Notes: generated from the sequence alone by a model not told the origin. 21,272 bases of DNA from Bacillota bacterium (GCA_023429685.1 JAEZDF010000145.1:1-21272), one strand, 5' to 3'; positions 13,345 through 21,060 are shown, numbered from the stretch's first letter. Program-made: numbers and translations.

Positions 13345-14985
13345 ATGAGAATTGTAATCATCGGTGCGGTTGCCGCGGGAACCTCCGCCGCTGCAAAGGC
13401 AAGAAGAAACAACGAGCAGGCCGAGATTGTCATCTACGAAAAGGATCGATTTATCTCCTACTCCGGCTGCGGAATGCCCTATTACATTGGCGGAAGCGTA
13501 GAGAGCGCACAGGAGCTGACCCCACGCGACCCCGCGTTCTTTCTAAGCAAGTATAACGTAGAGATTAAAACCCTGCACGAGGTGCTTTCCATCGACCCCG
13601 ACACAAAATCCGTTTCAGTCAAGAAATTAACCACAGGCGAGGTGTTTGGCGATACCTACGACACCCTTGTGCTTGCAACCGGCGCAAGTGCGGTAGTTCC
13701 CCCCATTAAGGGGGTGGACAGAGACAATGTGTTTACCCTGCGCAACATCGGGGATATGAACCGCATCAAGGCGTTTCTTACTGAGAAGTCCCCAAAAACC
13801 GCCGCGATTATCGGAACGGGCTTTATTGGGCTGGAGGTTTGCGAAAACCTCAAACAGCTGGGTATAGCGGTCACATTAGTGGAACGGCTGCCCCAGGTCA
13901 CCCCGGGGCTGGATGGCGACATGGCGGCGTATGTACAGCAAGAGTTGACTAAGAACGGCGTTGCGCTGCATCTTGGCGCTACGGTTACCGAGATTACCGG
14001 GGATGGCATCGCACTTGCCGATGGTACGCAGATTCAGGCCGATATGGTGCTCGTCTCGGCGGGCGTGCGCCCGAACACCGCCCTTGCAAAGGCGGCGGGC
14101 ATCGCACTTGGCGCTTCTGGCGCCATTCAGGTCAACGAAAAGATGCAGACCAGCACAGCGGATATCTATGCTTGCGGCGACTGCATCGAGCAGCTGCATC
14201 TGGTTACCGGCAAGCCCGTGTACCGACCGCTGGGCTCTACCGCCAACAAAACGGGACGGATTGCGGGGGACGCGATGACAGGCGGAGCGCTGACGTTTCG
14301 CGGAATACTGGGCACCGGCATCTTCCGCATCTTTGACATGACGGTGGCGCAGACGGGGCTTTCTGAGCGGGAAGCAAGGGAACAGGGATACGAGGTGCAG
14401 GTCTGCCATAACATTAAGCCCAATAAGCCGGAATATATGGGCGGCAAGGAGATGGTGATAAAGGGCATAGCCGATAAGCGCGATGGCAGGCTGCTGGGCG
14501 TACAGATTGTGGGCAGTGAGGGCGTGGATAAGCGGATTGATGTTTTTGTTACCGCCATCACCTTTAAGGCGAAGGTGGAGGATCTGTTCCACCTAGACCT
14601 TGCGTATGCGCCGCCGTTTTCCACCACCAAGGACCCGGTGATGTACACAGGCATGATTTTGGATAACGCCATATCAAAGGGCAGACCGCTGATTACCCCA
14701 GACGAGCTGGACGCGCTGATACAGTCCGGCGAGCCGTACACCCTCATCGACGCAAGGGCGTCAAAGCAGTACGACAGCGCGCATATTGAATCAGCTCAGA
14801 GCATCCCCCACGCAAAGCTTAGGGCTACGGTACAAACGCTTGATAAAAACGCCGTTGCCGTAACCTATTGCAACAAGGGCGTTACCGGCAATGCGGCGCA
14901 GAATATCCTACTTAACAACGGGTTTTTGAAGGTATATAACATCTCGGGCGGGCACAAGCAGTATAAGAAATCCCATGCAAAATAA
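13345..14985 (+). CDS. CoA-disulfide reductase-type flavoprotein with C-terminal rhodanese domain
   Basis: This 546-residue FAD/NAD(P)H enzyme belongs to the CoA-disulfide reductase / persulfide reductase group. The N-terminus MRIVIIGAVAAGTSAAAKARR binds FAD; the active-site cysteine is Cys42 in SYSGCGMPYYIGG; a second nucleotide fold is AAIIGTGFIGLEVCENL, and the FAD-closing motif is IYACGDCIE. A dimerisation domain is followed by a rhodanese domain (about 460-546) with the loop YCNKGVTGNAAQ (Cys509). The frame is open upstream to 13225, but the ATG at 13345 starts the FAD fold and has AAAGGGG upstream. Reactions known for this fusion are reduction of CoA-disulfides, polysulfides or persulfides. 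Its place behind an ArsR suggests induction by a thiol-reactive metalloid, or by persulfide if arsR2 is a sulfur sensor. Confidence 0.92.
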   Translation: MRIVIIGAVAAGTSAAAKARRNNEQAEIVIYEKDRFISYSGCGMPYYIGGSVESAQELTPRDPAFFLSKYNVEIKTLHEVLSIDPDTKSVSVKKLTTGEVFGDTYDTLVLATGASAVVPPIKGVDRDNVFTLRNIGDMNRIKAFLTEKSPKTAAIIGTGFIGLEVCENLKQLGIAVTLVERLPQVTPGLDGDMAAYVQQELTKNGVALHLGATVTEITGDGIALADGTQIQADMVLVSAGVRPNTALAKAAGIALGASGAIQVNEKMQTSTADIYACGDCIEQLHLVTGKPVYRPLGSTANKTGRIAGDAMTGGALTFRGILGTGIFRIFDMTVAQTGLSEREAREQGYEVQVCHNIKPNKPEYMGGKEMVIKGIADKRDGRLLGVQIVGSEGVDKRIDVFVTAITFKAKVEDLFHLDLAYAPPFSTTKDPVMYTGMILDNAISKGRPLITPDELDALIQSGEPYTLIDARASKQYDSAHIESAQSIPHAKLRATVQTLDKNAVAVTYCNKGVTGNAAQNILLNNGFLKVYNISGGHKQYKKSHAK

Positions 14986-15024
14986 GGTGCCGGCATCGGG
15001 AACCATAAATGAAATGTCGCATAG

Positions 15025-15046
15025 TATATGAGTGTATGCGCATATA
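15025..15046. promoter_or_regulatory. Inverted repeat upstream of arsR3 (operator candidate)
   Basis: TATATG (15025-15030) and CATATA (15041-15046) are perfect inverted repeats around a 10-nt centre, a form typical of ArsR sites. No convincing -35/-10 pair is visible, so the arsR3-acr3 pair may be partly read from the arsR2 promoter; no terminator separates them. Confidence 0.45.
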
Positions 15047-15103
15047 AGGATATTAGAAACTCGTTTCGTTTTAAAAAAGCGAGGGGAAGGATGGAGTTTT
15101 TAT

Positions 15104-15448
15104 ATGGTAAACGTCTTTAAGGCGTTATCGGACGAAACAAGGCTGCGCATCCTTGCGCTGGTGTGGGACGACGAGCTATGCGTGTGTGAGATAGAGGGCG
15201 GCTTACACCTTACCCAGTCAAACGCGTCGCGTCATCTGACGGTACTTAAAAACGCGGGGATTCTAACAAGCTACAAGAAGGCGCAATGGGCATACTACAA
15301 AAAAAATGTCGCGTTTTGTAAAGAAAACTCGGAGTTGTGCGAATACCTAATCCGTCAATGGAACACGCTACCGACCTATTGCGAGGACAAAGAGCAGTTA
15401 AACAGGTGTAAGGCGCAAAATATGTGTGGACTAATGAACAAGGAGTGA
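15104..15448 (+). CDS. arsR: ArsR-family arsenic-responsive repressor (arsR3)
   Basis: The protein is 114 residues from the ATG at 15104, which has GGAG 7 nt upstream and aligns with other ArsR starts (MVNVFKALSDETRLRIL); the frame could open at 15032 but without a ribosome site. The metal motif DELCVCEIEGGL (Cys26, Cys28) is nearly identical to the classical arsenite site ELCVCDL. The recognition helix is TQSNASRHLTVLKNAG. The C-terminal half carries further cysteines (VAFCKENSELCEYL, TYCEDKEQLNRCKAQNMCG). It stands 5 bp before the ACR3 gene and is its expected repressor. It differs from arsR1 and arsR2 and is probably of separate origin. Confidence 0.93.
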   Translation: MVNVFKALSDETRLRILALVWDDELCVCEIEGGLHLTQSNASRHLTVLKNAGILTSYKKAQWAYYKKNVAFCKENSELCEYLIRQWNTLPTYCEDKEQLNRCKAQNMCGLMNKE

Positions 15449-15453
15449 TTGTA

Positions 15454-16500
15454 ATGAGTAAAGCAAATAAAGCAGGAATCGGCTTTTTTGAAAAATATCT
15501 GACCGTGTGGGTTATTCTGTGCATGGTGGCGGGGGTACTAATCGGGAGGTTTTTGCCTGCAGTCCCCGACTTTTTGGGCAGGTTTGAACGCGCCAACGTG
15601 TCCATTCCCATCGCCATCCTGATCTGGCTAATGATCTATCCGATGATGATGAAGGTGGATTTTGTCAGCGTGAAAAACGTCGGAAAAAACCCCAAGGGGC
15701 TGTTCGTCACATGGGTGACAAACTGGCTGATTAAGCCCTTTACGATGTACGGCATTGCAGCACTGTTCTTTTTCGTTTTATTTAAAGTACTTATTCCGCC
15801 GGAGCTTGCCCGAGATTATCTAGCGGGAGCGGTGTTGTTGGGCGCTGCGCCCTGTACCGCGATGGTGTTTGTGTGGAGCCACCTGACAAAGGGCAACCCC
15901 GCCTACACGGTAGTGCAGGTTGCGACAAACGACCTGATTATTCTCGTGGCGTTTACCCCGATTGTCGCCTTTTTACTGGGCGTAAGCGGTGTGGCTGTTC
16001 CGTGGGATACGCTGATTTTGTCTGTGGTATTGTTTGTGGTTATCCCATTGACCGCGGGCATACTCACCCGAGTTTTGATGATTAAATACAAAGGGCAGGA
16101 GTATTTTGAGAACGGATTTCTGCCCAAATTTAACAACATCACCGTCATAGGACTATTGCTTACCCTCGTTATCATCTTCTCGTTCCAGGGTAACGTAATT
16201 TTAGAAAACCCGCTGCACATCCTGCTGATTGCGATTCCGCTGACCATCCAAACCGTGTTGATTTTCTTTATTGCCTACCTTGCTTCAAAGATGTTAAAGC
16301 TGCCCCACAATGTCGCCGCACCGGCGGGGATGATCGGCGCCTCGAACTTCTTTGAGCTAGCGGTTGCGGTTGCAATCTCGCTGTTTGGACCCACCTCCCC
16401 CGTTGCGCTTGCCACCATTGTGGGCGTGCTGGTAGAGGTGCCCGTGATGCTTGCGCTGGTTCGGATTGCGAACAGAACCACCCATTGGTTTGATAAATAG
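15454..16500 (+). CDS. acr3: ACR3-family arsenite efflux transporter
   Basis: This 348-residue membrane carrier has about ten hydrophobic segments. It exports arsenite (and sometimes antimonite) using the proton motive force. Typical blocks are FEKYLTVWVILCMVAGVLIG, IAILIWLMIYPMMMKVDF, the conserved GAAPCTAMVFVWSHLTKGNP (Cys134, equal to the essential ACR3 cysteine) and GASNFFELAVAVAISLFG. The ATG at 15454 is used because AAGGAG is 10 nt upstream; the frame opens 10 codons earlier without a ribosome site. It pairs with arsR3. No arsA ATPase, arsD or arsC follows, and no clear terminator is seen directly after its stop. Confidence 0.95.
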   Translation: MSKANKAGIGFFEKYLTVWVILCMVAGVLIGRFLPAVPDFLGRFERANVSIPIAILIWLMIYPMMMKVDFVSVKNVGKNPKGLFVTWVTNWLIKPFTMYGIAALFFFVLFKVLIPPELARDYLAGAVLLGAAPCTAMVFVWSHLTKGNPAYTVVQVATNDLIILVAFTPIVAFLLGVSGVAVPWDTLILSVVLFVVIPLTAGILTRVLMIKYKGQEYFENGFLPKFNNITVIGLLLTLVIIFSFQGNVILENPLHILLIAIPLTIQTVLIFFIAYLASKMLKLPHNVAAPAGMIGASNFFELAVAVAISLFGPTSPVALATIVGVLVEVPVMLALVRIANRTTHWFDK

Positions 16501-16560
16501 GCGATAGCACAGGAGCAGTAAACACAACATCGGCAGTGACTTTAGCGGCCTTTTCCAAGG

Positions 16561-16713
16561 ACGATAACTAGAATCGTTTATTCTCTTGTGGTTGTCATGC
16601 GCAGCTTACCGTGACATAATCCGCAGTACGTTATTTCGATTACAGGGATGATTATTGGGAACTCTATGATTGGGATATTGCTGGGTGTAAAATCTATACT
16701 AATATCCGATTAA
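16561..16713 (+). pseudogene. Decayed fragment of a FetB-type (UPF0014) metal export permease
   Basis: One frame reads IVYSLVVVMRSLP-stop-HNPQYVISITGMIIGNSMIGILLGVKSILISD-stop. The block PQYVIxITGMIIGNSM is a hallmark of the UPF0014/FetB permease family. The upstream hydrophobic segment continues in the same frame, interrupted by a TGA at 16612-16614 where the family would tolerate a Trp. The rest of the permease and its ATPase partner FetA are missing. Family recognition is by memory of the motif, not by a search. Confidence 0.6.
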
Positions 16714-16919
16714 ACAGTGTATAAAATTAGGGCTAAAGCTTTGACATATGGGTTTTGTCGCAGATTTATATCAACACTTTTGTCCGAGAACAGTATTATT
16801 ATGCTGTGGGCGAATGCACGCACCAACTTAATTAGCGGGTACCGCCCAAACAGGGTAGTACCCGCTGCGTTTTGCCCTCTAAGAAAGAAAAGTTTCCTAA
16901 AACTCATTTATAACACACA
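16714..16919. other. Non-coding stretch with one hairpin
   Basis: No convincing gene is present. A TTGACA box (16741-16746) lies 18 nt before TTTATA (16765-16770). Further on, AGCGGGTAC (16834-16842) pairs with GTACCCGCT (16858-16866), followed by GCGTTTT. This could delimit a short plus-strand transcript or be the distal terminator of the acr3 unit. Confidence 0.35.
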
Positions 16920-16956
16920 TAAAAAAACCCCCACAAACCTGATGGTTGTGGGGGTT
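16920..16956 (-). terminator. Rho-independent terminator on the minus strand
   Basis: AACCCCCACAAACC (16926-16939) pairs with GGTTGTGGGGGTT (16944-16956) with one bulged base and a TGAT loop. On the minus strand it is followed by a T7 run (complement of 16921-16927); on the plus strand there is no T-run. No minus-strand protein gene lies upstream of it. Confidence 0.7.
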
Positions 16957-16995
16957 CATGTCTAGTAACCGTCCTGTTGACACAATCGAACGGTT
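16920..16995 (-). ncRNA. Candidate structured minus-strand RNA of unknown family (3' part)
   Basis: Upstream of the minus-strand terminator, 16995-16988 (AACCGTTC) pairs with 16974-16967 (GGACGGTT) in an 8-bp stem. One pair is G-U on the minus strand but C-A on the plus strand, favouring a minus-strand RNA. The 5' end and promoter could not be set, and I do not recognise the family. Confidence 0.3.
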
Positions 16996-17096
16996 TTGGA
17001 AAGTGGGTTATAGCGGGTGCAACATAAATATTATCTTTACAAAAAGGGAAAATTGTAGAAAAAATGTTTCTGGTGTGTTATATTTATAAAAACAGC

Positions 17097-17171
17097 AAAA
17101 ATCCCTGCTCTATATCACACCATAGAGCAGGGACTCACTCACAAAAAAGATAAATAACCACCAAAGTTAGT
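17097..17171 (-). ncRNA. Candidate small RNA (about 75 nt) divergent from the DUF3825 gene
   Basis: A minus-strand promoter (17178-17206) leads into a short stretch that ends in a strong intrinsic terminator: CCCTGCTCTAT (17103-17113) pairs with ATAGAGCAGGG (17122-17132) around an 8-nt loop, followed on the minus strand by ATTTTTG. No protein frame of useful length lies within. The transcript start near 17171 is estimated from the -10 box. It may be a small regulatory RNA, or a leader whose terminator controls read-through toward 16920. Confidence 0.45.
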
Positions 17172-17177
17172 ACAATC

Positions 17178-17206
17178 ATGATAGCACAGTATATTTTATG
17201 CGTCAA
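17178..17206 (-). promoter_or_regulatory. Minus-strand promoter of the candidate small RNA
   Basis: On the minus strand TTGACG (17206-17201) and TATCAT (17183-17178) are separated by 17 nt, each 5/6 to consensus. A plus-strand TTAGTA (17167-17172) / TATATT (17190-17195) pair overlaps it and could serve the DUF3825 gene. Confidence 0.5.
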
Positions 17207-17250
17207 TAGTTATTTCATGTGCGTTAAATATGACTGGAGGATATTAAATT

Positions 17251-18618
17251 ATGCTGATCGATCAATATCCGGAAATAAGGACGTTTGCATTTCTTCCTGA
17301 ACGAGCATTGGATACTTACCGCACCTTGACGAATGATAAGCGGACTCAATACGAAATCCTTCAAGCTATTAATGCTGAATACATTTCTGCCGCTTCCGAA
17401 GAAAACTGTCCAAGAATTATATATAAAAATGGAAACACTGTTTTAACCGAAAATTCTCTCGCTGATCGTGTGTGTATTCTTACAAATATGCCCACTTCTC
17501 TAAATGACAGCACAGTTGTCTTATCCTTTGTCCCAAATAGAAATCCAGATAAACAACCATGGGAAATGCAAAATGCTATTTCCGAGACAGAGTTTAATGG
17601 TGGCTCTTATGTGGAGCTTGGAAATAAACCAAGAGAAATGCTATTTAATTATGCATTCTGGTCATCATTTGTCAGTGACCTGAAAACGTTAAAAAACGAT
17701 TTGGCCCTTTACGAAAATTGGTCTTTTAAAGAAAACCCGGACGATAATGACTTCCCTATTCTTAAGAATTACATTTCCTATACATTTGCAAAACTGTGGC
17801 AGGACAAGCAAGTTGCCGTAAGCATTAATGGGAGATACTCAGTTTTCAACACTGGGCTAGTTAATCGAAATTATCAGTACATTTATATTTTGTTTGAAAA
17901 AAATGTTGGTTCAAAGCCGTGGAAGTTCTCTATGTTTTGTATTCCTGGTATTCGCCAAGGCGGTCGTATTTTATCAGACAATTTTAAAGTGCTACCAAAA
18001 CCCGCACACTATTTTTCTGATATATCTGATATTAGTTATATTATTGAAAACGATAAAACGCCAGACCAGCAAATGCCAGATTTACAACCAGATCATTATT
18101 TTATTGATAATCCTAAGAGACTGCCACAAGACTTCTTGCTTGATGGATGTAGAAAAAATAAAGCAATTATCCATATGTTAAAAACAGATATAAGCGGGCT
18201 ATCCCCAGAAAAAAGGGAAGCGTACTGGCGCTCAGTCGGAGAAGCAATTGGGTCAGATCCTGATGTTTATGATGATTTAGAAGCTTCCTTCCGTAACGCT
18301 GTTAGGAAGGCAGTCATGCGTGTTAGTTGGAATTATCGAACTGCCATACCTGTGTATTTCCCAACATATAATAAAATGTCCATATTGTTACCACTTTCTT
18401 TTGGCACTGAAACAGATGCAGAAGTTGCTTTAGTTGTGGAACGCAACAATATTTCACAGAAATATACAGCCCCAACAATATTATCACTTCCAGTTGCATA
18501 TTCGAATGCCAGATTAGTATGCAAACCTGAAAGCGACTGGTTAAATCAACGGGTATTTGAACCTATTGCAAATGCAAATCCAAACACCGAAAATGATACC
18601 GACACAATAATCCCCTAA
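17251..18618 (+). CDS. DUF3825-domain protein
   Basis: The 455-residue protein ends in a DUF3825 domain. I recognise SVFNTGLVNRNYQYIYILFEKN (about 197-218), followed by KPWKFSMFC, and later AIPVYFPTYNKMSILLPLSF, EVALVVERNNISQKYTAPTILSLPVAYSNARLVCKPESDWL (391-431). This domain is often joined to OST-HTH/LOTUS RNA-binding modules in other bacteria; here the N-terminal about 170 residues are not recognised and no LOTUS motif is seen. The function of DUF3825 is unknown. GGAGG lies 10 nt before the ATG. The gene stands alone, is clearly more AT-rich than the ars genes, and ends 366 bp from the 3' end of a tRNA gene, which suggests horizontal acquisition. It has no signal peptide or membrane segment, so it is cytoplasmic. 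Confidence 0.8.
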   Translation: MLIDQYPEIRTFAFLPERALDTYRTLTNDKRTQYEILQAINAEYISAASEENCPRIIYKNGNTVLTENSLADRVCILTNMPTSLNDSTVVLSFVPNRNPDKQPWEMQNAISETEFNGGSYVELGNKPREMLFNYAFWSSFVSDLKTLKNDLALYENWSFKENPDDNDFPILKNYISYTFAKLWQDKQVAVSINGRYSVFNTGLVNRNYQYIYILFEKNVGSKPWKFSMFCIPGIRQGGRILSDNFKVLPKPAHYFSDISDISYIIENDKTPDQQMPDLQPDHYFIDNPKRLPQDFLLDGCRKNKAIIHMLKTDISGLSPEKREAYWRSVGEAIGSDPDVYDDLEASFRNAVRKAVMRVSWNYRTAIPVYFPTYNKMSILLPLSFGTETDAEVALVVERNNISQKYTAPTILSLPVAYSNARLVCKPESDWLNQRVFEPIANANPNTENDTDTIIP

Positions 18619-18939
18619 TAGTCCCAAGCAGCCGTATAGCAGATATTTCTTCCTTAAACCTATTTTATCTTCTTTGCTCATAACTGGCTTTTGATTTCGG
18701 AAACAATATGATAGCCCAATAAAATCCTATTTCTTGAATTATTGTATCACTTTTCCCCCATAGCACAATGCGATTTTTACATACACTACCAAAACTGCAG
18801 ACAACAACCTTATTCTTGCACAATAAGAACGGATGCACCCATTAATAAAAAAGCGACTTATGATGTTAAAACCACAGGCTGTTGTTTACACAATATTAAA
18901 GAAAGCCTTTGAAATCAAAAACTTTGAGCATCTTCATAC
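18619..18939. other. AT-rich intergenic stretch
   Basis: I see no gene with coding support here. A 28-codon frame at the right end and a 46-codon minus-strand frame overlapping the DUF3825 stop lack ribosome sites. No integrase and no copy of the tRNA 3' end was found. Confidence 0.4.
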
Positions 18940-18981
18940 AAAAAAATGACTCAAGTATTGTATCAATACCTGAGTCATTTT
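18940..18981 (-). terminator. Terminator of the tRNA-fMet gene
   Basis: 18943-18960 pairs with 18964-18981 (17 of 18 pairs; AATGACTCA / TGAGTCATT core). On the minus strand it is followed by seven T bases. It starts 3 nt after the tRNA CCA end. Confidence 0.85.
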
Positions 18982-18983
18982 CA

Positions 18984-19060
<77 letters not shown>

Positions 19061-19119
19061 ATATATTGTATGCGCTTTCTCCAAACCTTAGAACCGTCTG
19101 CTGTTCAGAGTGCCCTATT

Positions 19120-19148
19120 ATAATATCACAGGGGTTTTGTTATGTCAA
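19120..19148 (-). promoter_or_regulatory. Promoter of the tRNA-fMet gene
   Basis: On the minus strand TTGACA (19148-19143) and TATTAT (19125-19120) are 17 nt apart, a consensus-strength promoter. The predicted start gives a 5' leader of about 50 nt removed by RNase P. Confidence 0.75.
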
Positions 19149-19192
19149 GCACTTTTTAGAGAATCATTCTCAAAACGGGTTTTGTGTGCGCC

Positions 19193-19621
19193 TCATTGCT
19201 TCTTCTTAAAGATAATCAGCTTGCTAAGAACGTAGTTCACAACGATTACAATGATGTTGGACAGCACCTTAATCACCATGTCGTTAAACCTCAGTATGTC
19301 CACAAACAGGTACATAATACCCATGTCAAGCGCGCCGGAAAACAGCCGCGCACCCAAAAACAGCACAAACTCCTTAAGCACCAACGCGGCGGCAAGGGAT
19401 TTGCTGTCAAACACAAAAAGCTTGTTAGTCACAAACGCAAACAGCACCGAAATAAGCCACGCAAGGGCGTTGGCAACCATAAAATCGACCGCGAACACGC
19501 TGGTTAGCAGCCAGTATGAACCGATGTTGATTAGTGTGGTCAGTCCACCGAAGATGAGGTAGAGCATCGTTTCGCGGTACTTTTGAAAGAGTGAAACGAG
19601 CTTGTCGTACAGATTGTGCAT
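19193..19621 (-). CDS. GtrA-family membrane protein
   Basis: This 142-residue protein has four hydrophobic helices and the GtrA-family pattern: LYLIFGGLTTLINIGSYWLL (helix 1), ANALAWLISVLFAFVTNKLFVF (helix 2), LKEFVLFLGARLFSGALDMGIMYL (helix 3) and VIKVLSNIIVIVVNYVLSKLIIFKKK (helix 4). Members are thought to help flip or carry lipid-linked sugars for cell-surface glycosylation. The start is set at 19621 (MHNLYDKLVSLF) with AAGGGATGG upstream; the frame could open 15 codons earlier without a ribosome site. It is a lone gene here, with no glycosyltransferase next to it. Confidence 0.88.
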   Translation of the reverse strand: MHNLYDKLVSLFQKYRETMLYLIFGGLTTLINIGSYWLLTSVFAVDFMVANALAWLISVLFAFVTNKLFVFDSKSLAAALVLKEFVLFLGARLFSGALDMGIMYLFVDILRFNDMVIKVLSNIIVIVVNYVLSKLIIFKKKQ

Positions 19622-19674
19622 GGTTATGACCATCCCTTTATAGCGGGAAGCGCCTAAAAGCGCCAAACGCCATG

Positions 19675-19683
19675 ATTATAGCA
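19675..19683 (-). promoter_or_regulatory. Extended -10 promoter of the GtrA gene
   Basis: TGC-TATAAT on the minus strand (19683-19675) is a perfect extended -10 element. No clear -35 box; a small TGCGG/CCGCA hairpin occupies its place. Confidence 0.5.
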
Positions 19684-19824
19684 GTGCGGTTTTGCCGCAG
19701 AAAAGGTTGTAATCCGTCCCTTGCCTGTGCCGCTGCGCAGCCACCAGTTTTACCATCCGCCAGCCGGACTGTATTATTCTAGCACATCACAAGGACAGAA
19801 TAAACAAAAATACGAAAAAATAAG

Positions 19825-19853
19825 TTGGAAAATACGGTGGGATACGATATACT
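19825..19853 (+). promoter_or_regulatory. Promoter of the lipid kinase gene
   Basis: TTGGAA (19825-19830) and TATACT (19848-19853) are separated by 17 nt. This gives a leader of about 100 nt before the start at 19962. Confidence 0.55.
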
Positions 19854-19961
19854 TATTTCATTACAAACAACATGGGTGTTCACCTATGCTGTGCAAACCA
19901 AAGACTGATTTGCTGCATGCGTGGTGAATCAATTCGTATAAACAACGGGAGGTACCGGGGT

Positions 19962-20921
19962 ATGAAACATATCTTTATCGTCAATCCCGTCGCGGGCAAA
20001 GGGCGGCACGTCGCTCCGCTTACCGAGCAGATCAAGACGATCTGCAGGGAAAAAGGAGCTGATTATGAGATTTATCTCACAACCTGTGTGGGTGACGCAA
20101 CCGAATATGTGAAAAAACAAAGCGAAATCGGCACTGAGCTGCGGTTTTATGCCTGCGGCGGTGATGGAACATTGGGCGAAGTGGCGCGCGGTGCTTACGG
20201 ATACCCCAACGTTCAGGTCGCGGTTATCCCTTGCGGGTCAGGCAACGATTTTGTGCGCAGTTTCCCCGGCGTGCCGTTTCATGATATTGCAGCACAGCTT
20301 GCGGGGGATGCAAGAAGGATTGACCTAATTCAAACAAGCGGAGGGCTTTGCATCAACCTGTGCTCGGTCGGGTTTGACTCCGCAGTCGCCATGAGCATGT
20401 CACGCTATAAATCATTGCCGTTTGTCACGGGCAGTATGGCGTATATCATCGCCATCGGGGAACGGCTTTTTAAACGCTTCTCCAGTGTCATGAAGATTAC
20501 GGTGGACGGCGAAACGTTGCCCGAAGGCGAGTATGTTATTGGGGTATGCGGTAATGGACGTTGCTACGGCGGCGGTTTTGCCGCGGCACCGCGGGCAAAT
20601 TTGGAGGATGGACTGCTTGAGGTTGTGTTTGTAAAGCGTATTTCGCGTTTGCGGTTTTTTACGATGATTGGCAAGTATAAAAAGGGTCTGCATCTTGACG
20701 AGCCCGCCTTTGCGGATGTGATTACCTACCGGCGCGCCAAAGCCATTACGATTACATCTCCGCATCCTGTGGTGGTTAATTACGACGGCGAGTGTGAGCT
20801 GACAAACGGTATGCACGCGGAGATTTTACCCAAGGCACTCCTGTTTTCGTTGCCGCTTGCGCACGAAAAGGCGCCCCAAGGCGTTCCCTCGCGCTCAATT
20901 CGCCTAAAGGGAACCTGCTAG
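19962..20921 (+). CDS. Diacylglycerol kinase family lipid kinase (YegS/BmrU/DgkB type)
   Basis: The 319-residue cytoplasmic enzyme phosphorylates diacylglycerol or a related lipid with ATP. The N-terminal catalytic domain has IFIVNPVAGKGR, the nucleotide loop ACGGDGTLGEVARGA (GGDGT) and VIPCGSGNDFVRSF, all diagnostic. The C-terminal beta-sandwich contains VCGNGRCYGGGFAAAPRANLEDGLLEVVFV. The start at 19962 is used because GGGAGG is about 10 nt upstream and the NPVAGKG motif then sits at the usual place; the frame is open 30 codons further without a ribosome site. It recycles diacylglycerol into phosphatidic acid in Gram-positive bacteria if it is the DgkB type; a sphingoid-like lipid is a less likely substrate. 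It is a single-gene unit ended by a terminator. Confidence 0.93.
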   Translation: MKHIFIVNPVAGKGRHVAPLTEQIKTICREKGADYEIYLTTCVGDATEYVKKQSEIGTELRFYACGGDGTLGEVARGAYGYPNVQVAVIPCGSGNDFVRSFPGVPFHDIAAQLAGDARRIDLIQTSGGLCINLCSVGFDSAVAMSMSRYKSLPFVTGSMAYIIAIGERLFKRFSSVMKITVDGETLPEGEYVIGVCGNGRCYGGGFAAAPRANLEDGLLEVVFVKRISRLRFFTMIGKYKKGLHLDEPAFADVITYRRAKAITITSPHPVVVNYDGECELTNGMHAEILPKALLFSLPLAHEKAPQGVPSRSIRLKGTC

Positions 20922-20944
20922 ATTATTAATAATGTGGTGTAAAC

Positions 20945-20993
20945 AAGGTCATTGGGAACTGTGAATTTTTCCCCAATGACCTTAATATTTTTT
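20945..20993 (+). terminator. Terminator of the lipid kinase gene
   Basis: AAGGTCATTGGG (20945-20956) pairs with CCCAATGACCTT (20972-20983), 12 bp, around a 15-nt loop, followed by AATATTTTTT. Confidence 0.85.
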
Positions 20994-21032
20994 AACATTT
21001 TGTTAAAAATAAGCGAGGGCGATAATCTCCCC

Positions 21033-21060
21033 TTGATTTTTGTGAAAAATAAGCTACAAT
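21033..21060 (+). promoter_or_regulatory. groES promoter
   Basis: TTGATT (21033-21038) and TACAAT (21055-21060) are separated by 16 nt, directly before the CIRCE element. Confidence 0.7.

Noticed and set aside
13876..14592. A 238-codon minus-strand frame.
   Set aside because: It lies wholly antisense to the CoA-disulfide reductase, whose motifs are intact.
16710..16965. Opposed frames of 65 and 82 codons on the two strands.
   Set aside because: They overlap each other and the hairpins, have no ribosome sites and show no family features.
18541..18681. Minus-strand 46-codon frame with a membrane-like segment (YLLYGCLGLLGDYCVGIIFG).
   Set aside because: It overlaps the DUF3825 stop by 78 bp, has no ribosome site and no matching promoter.
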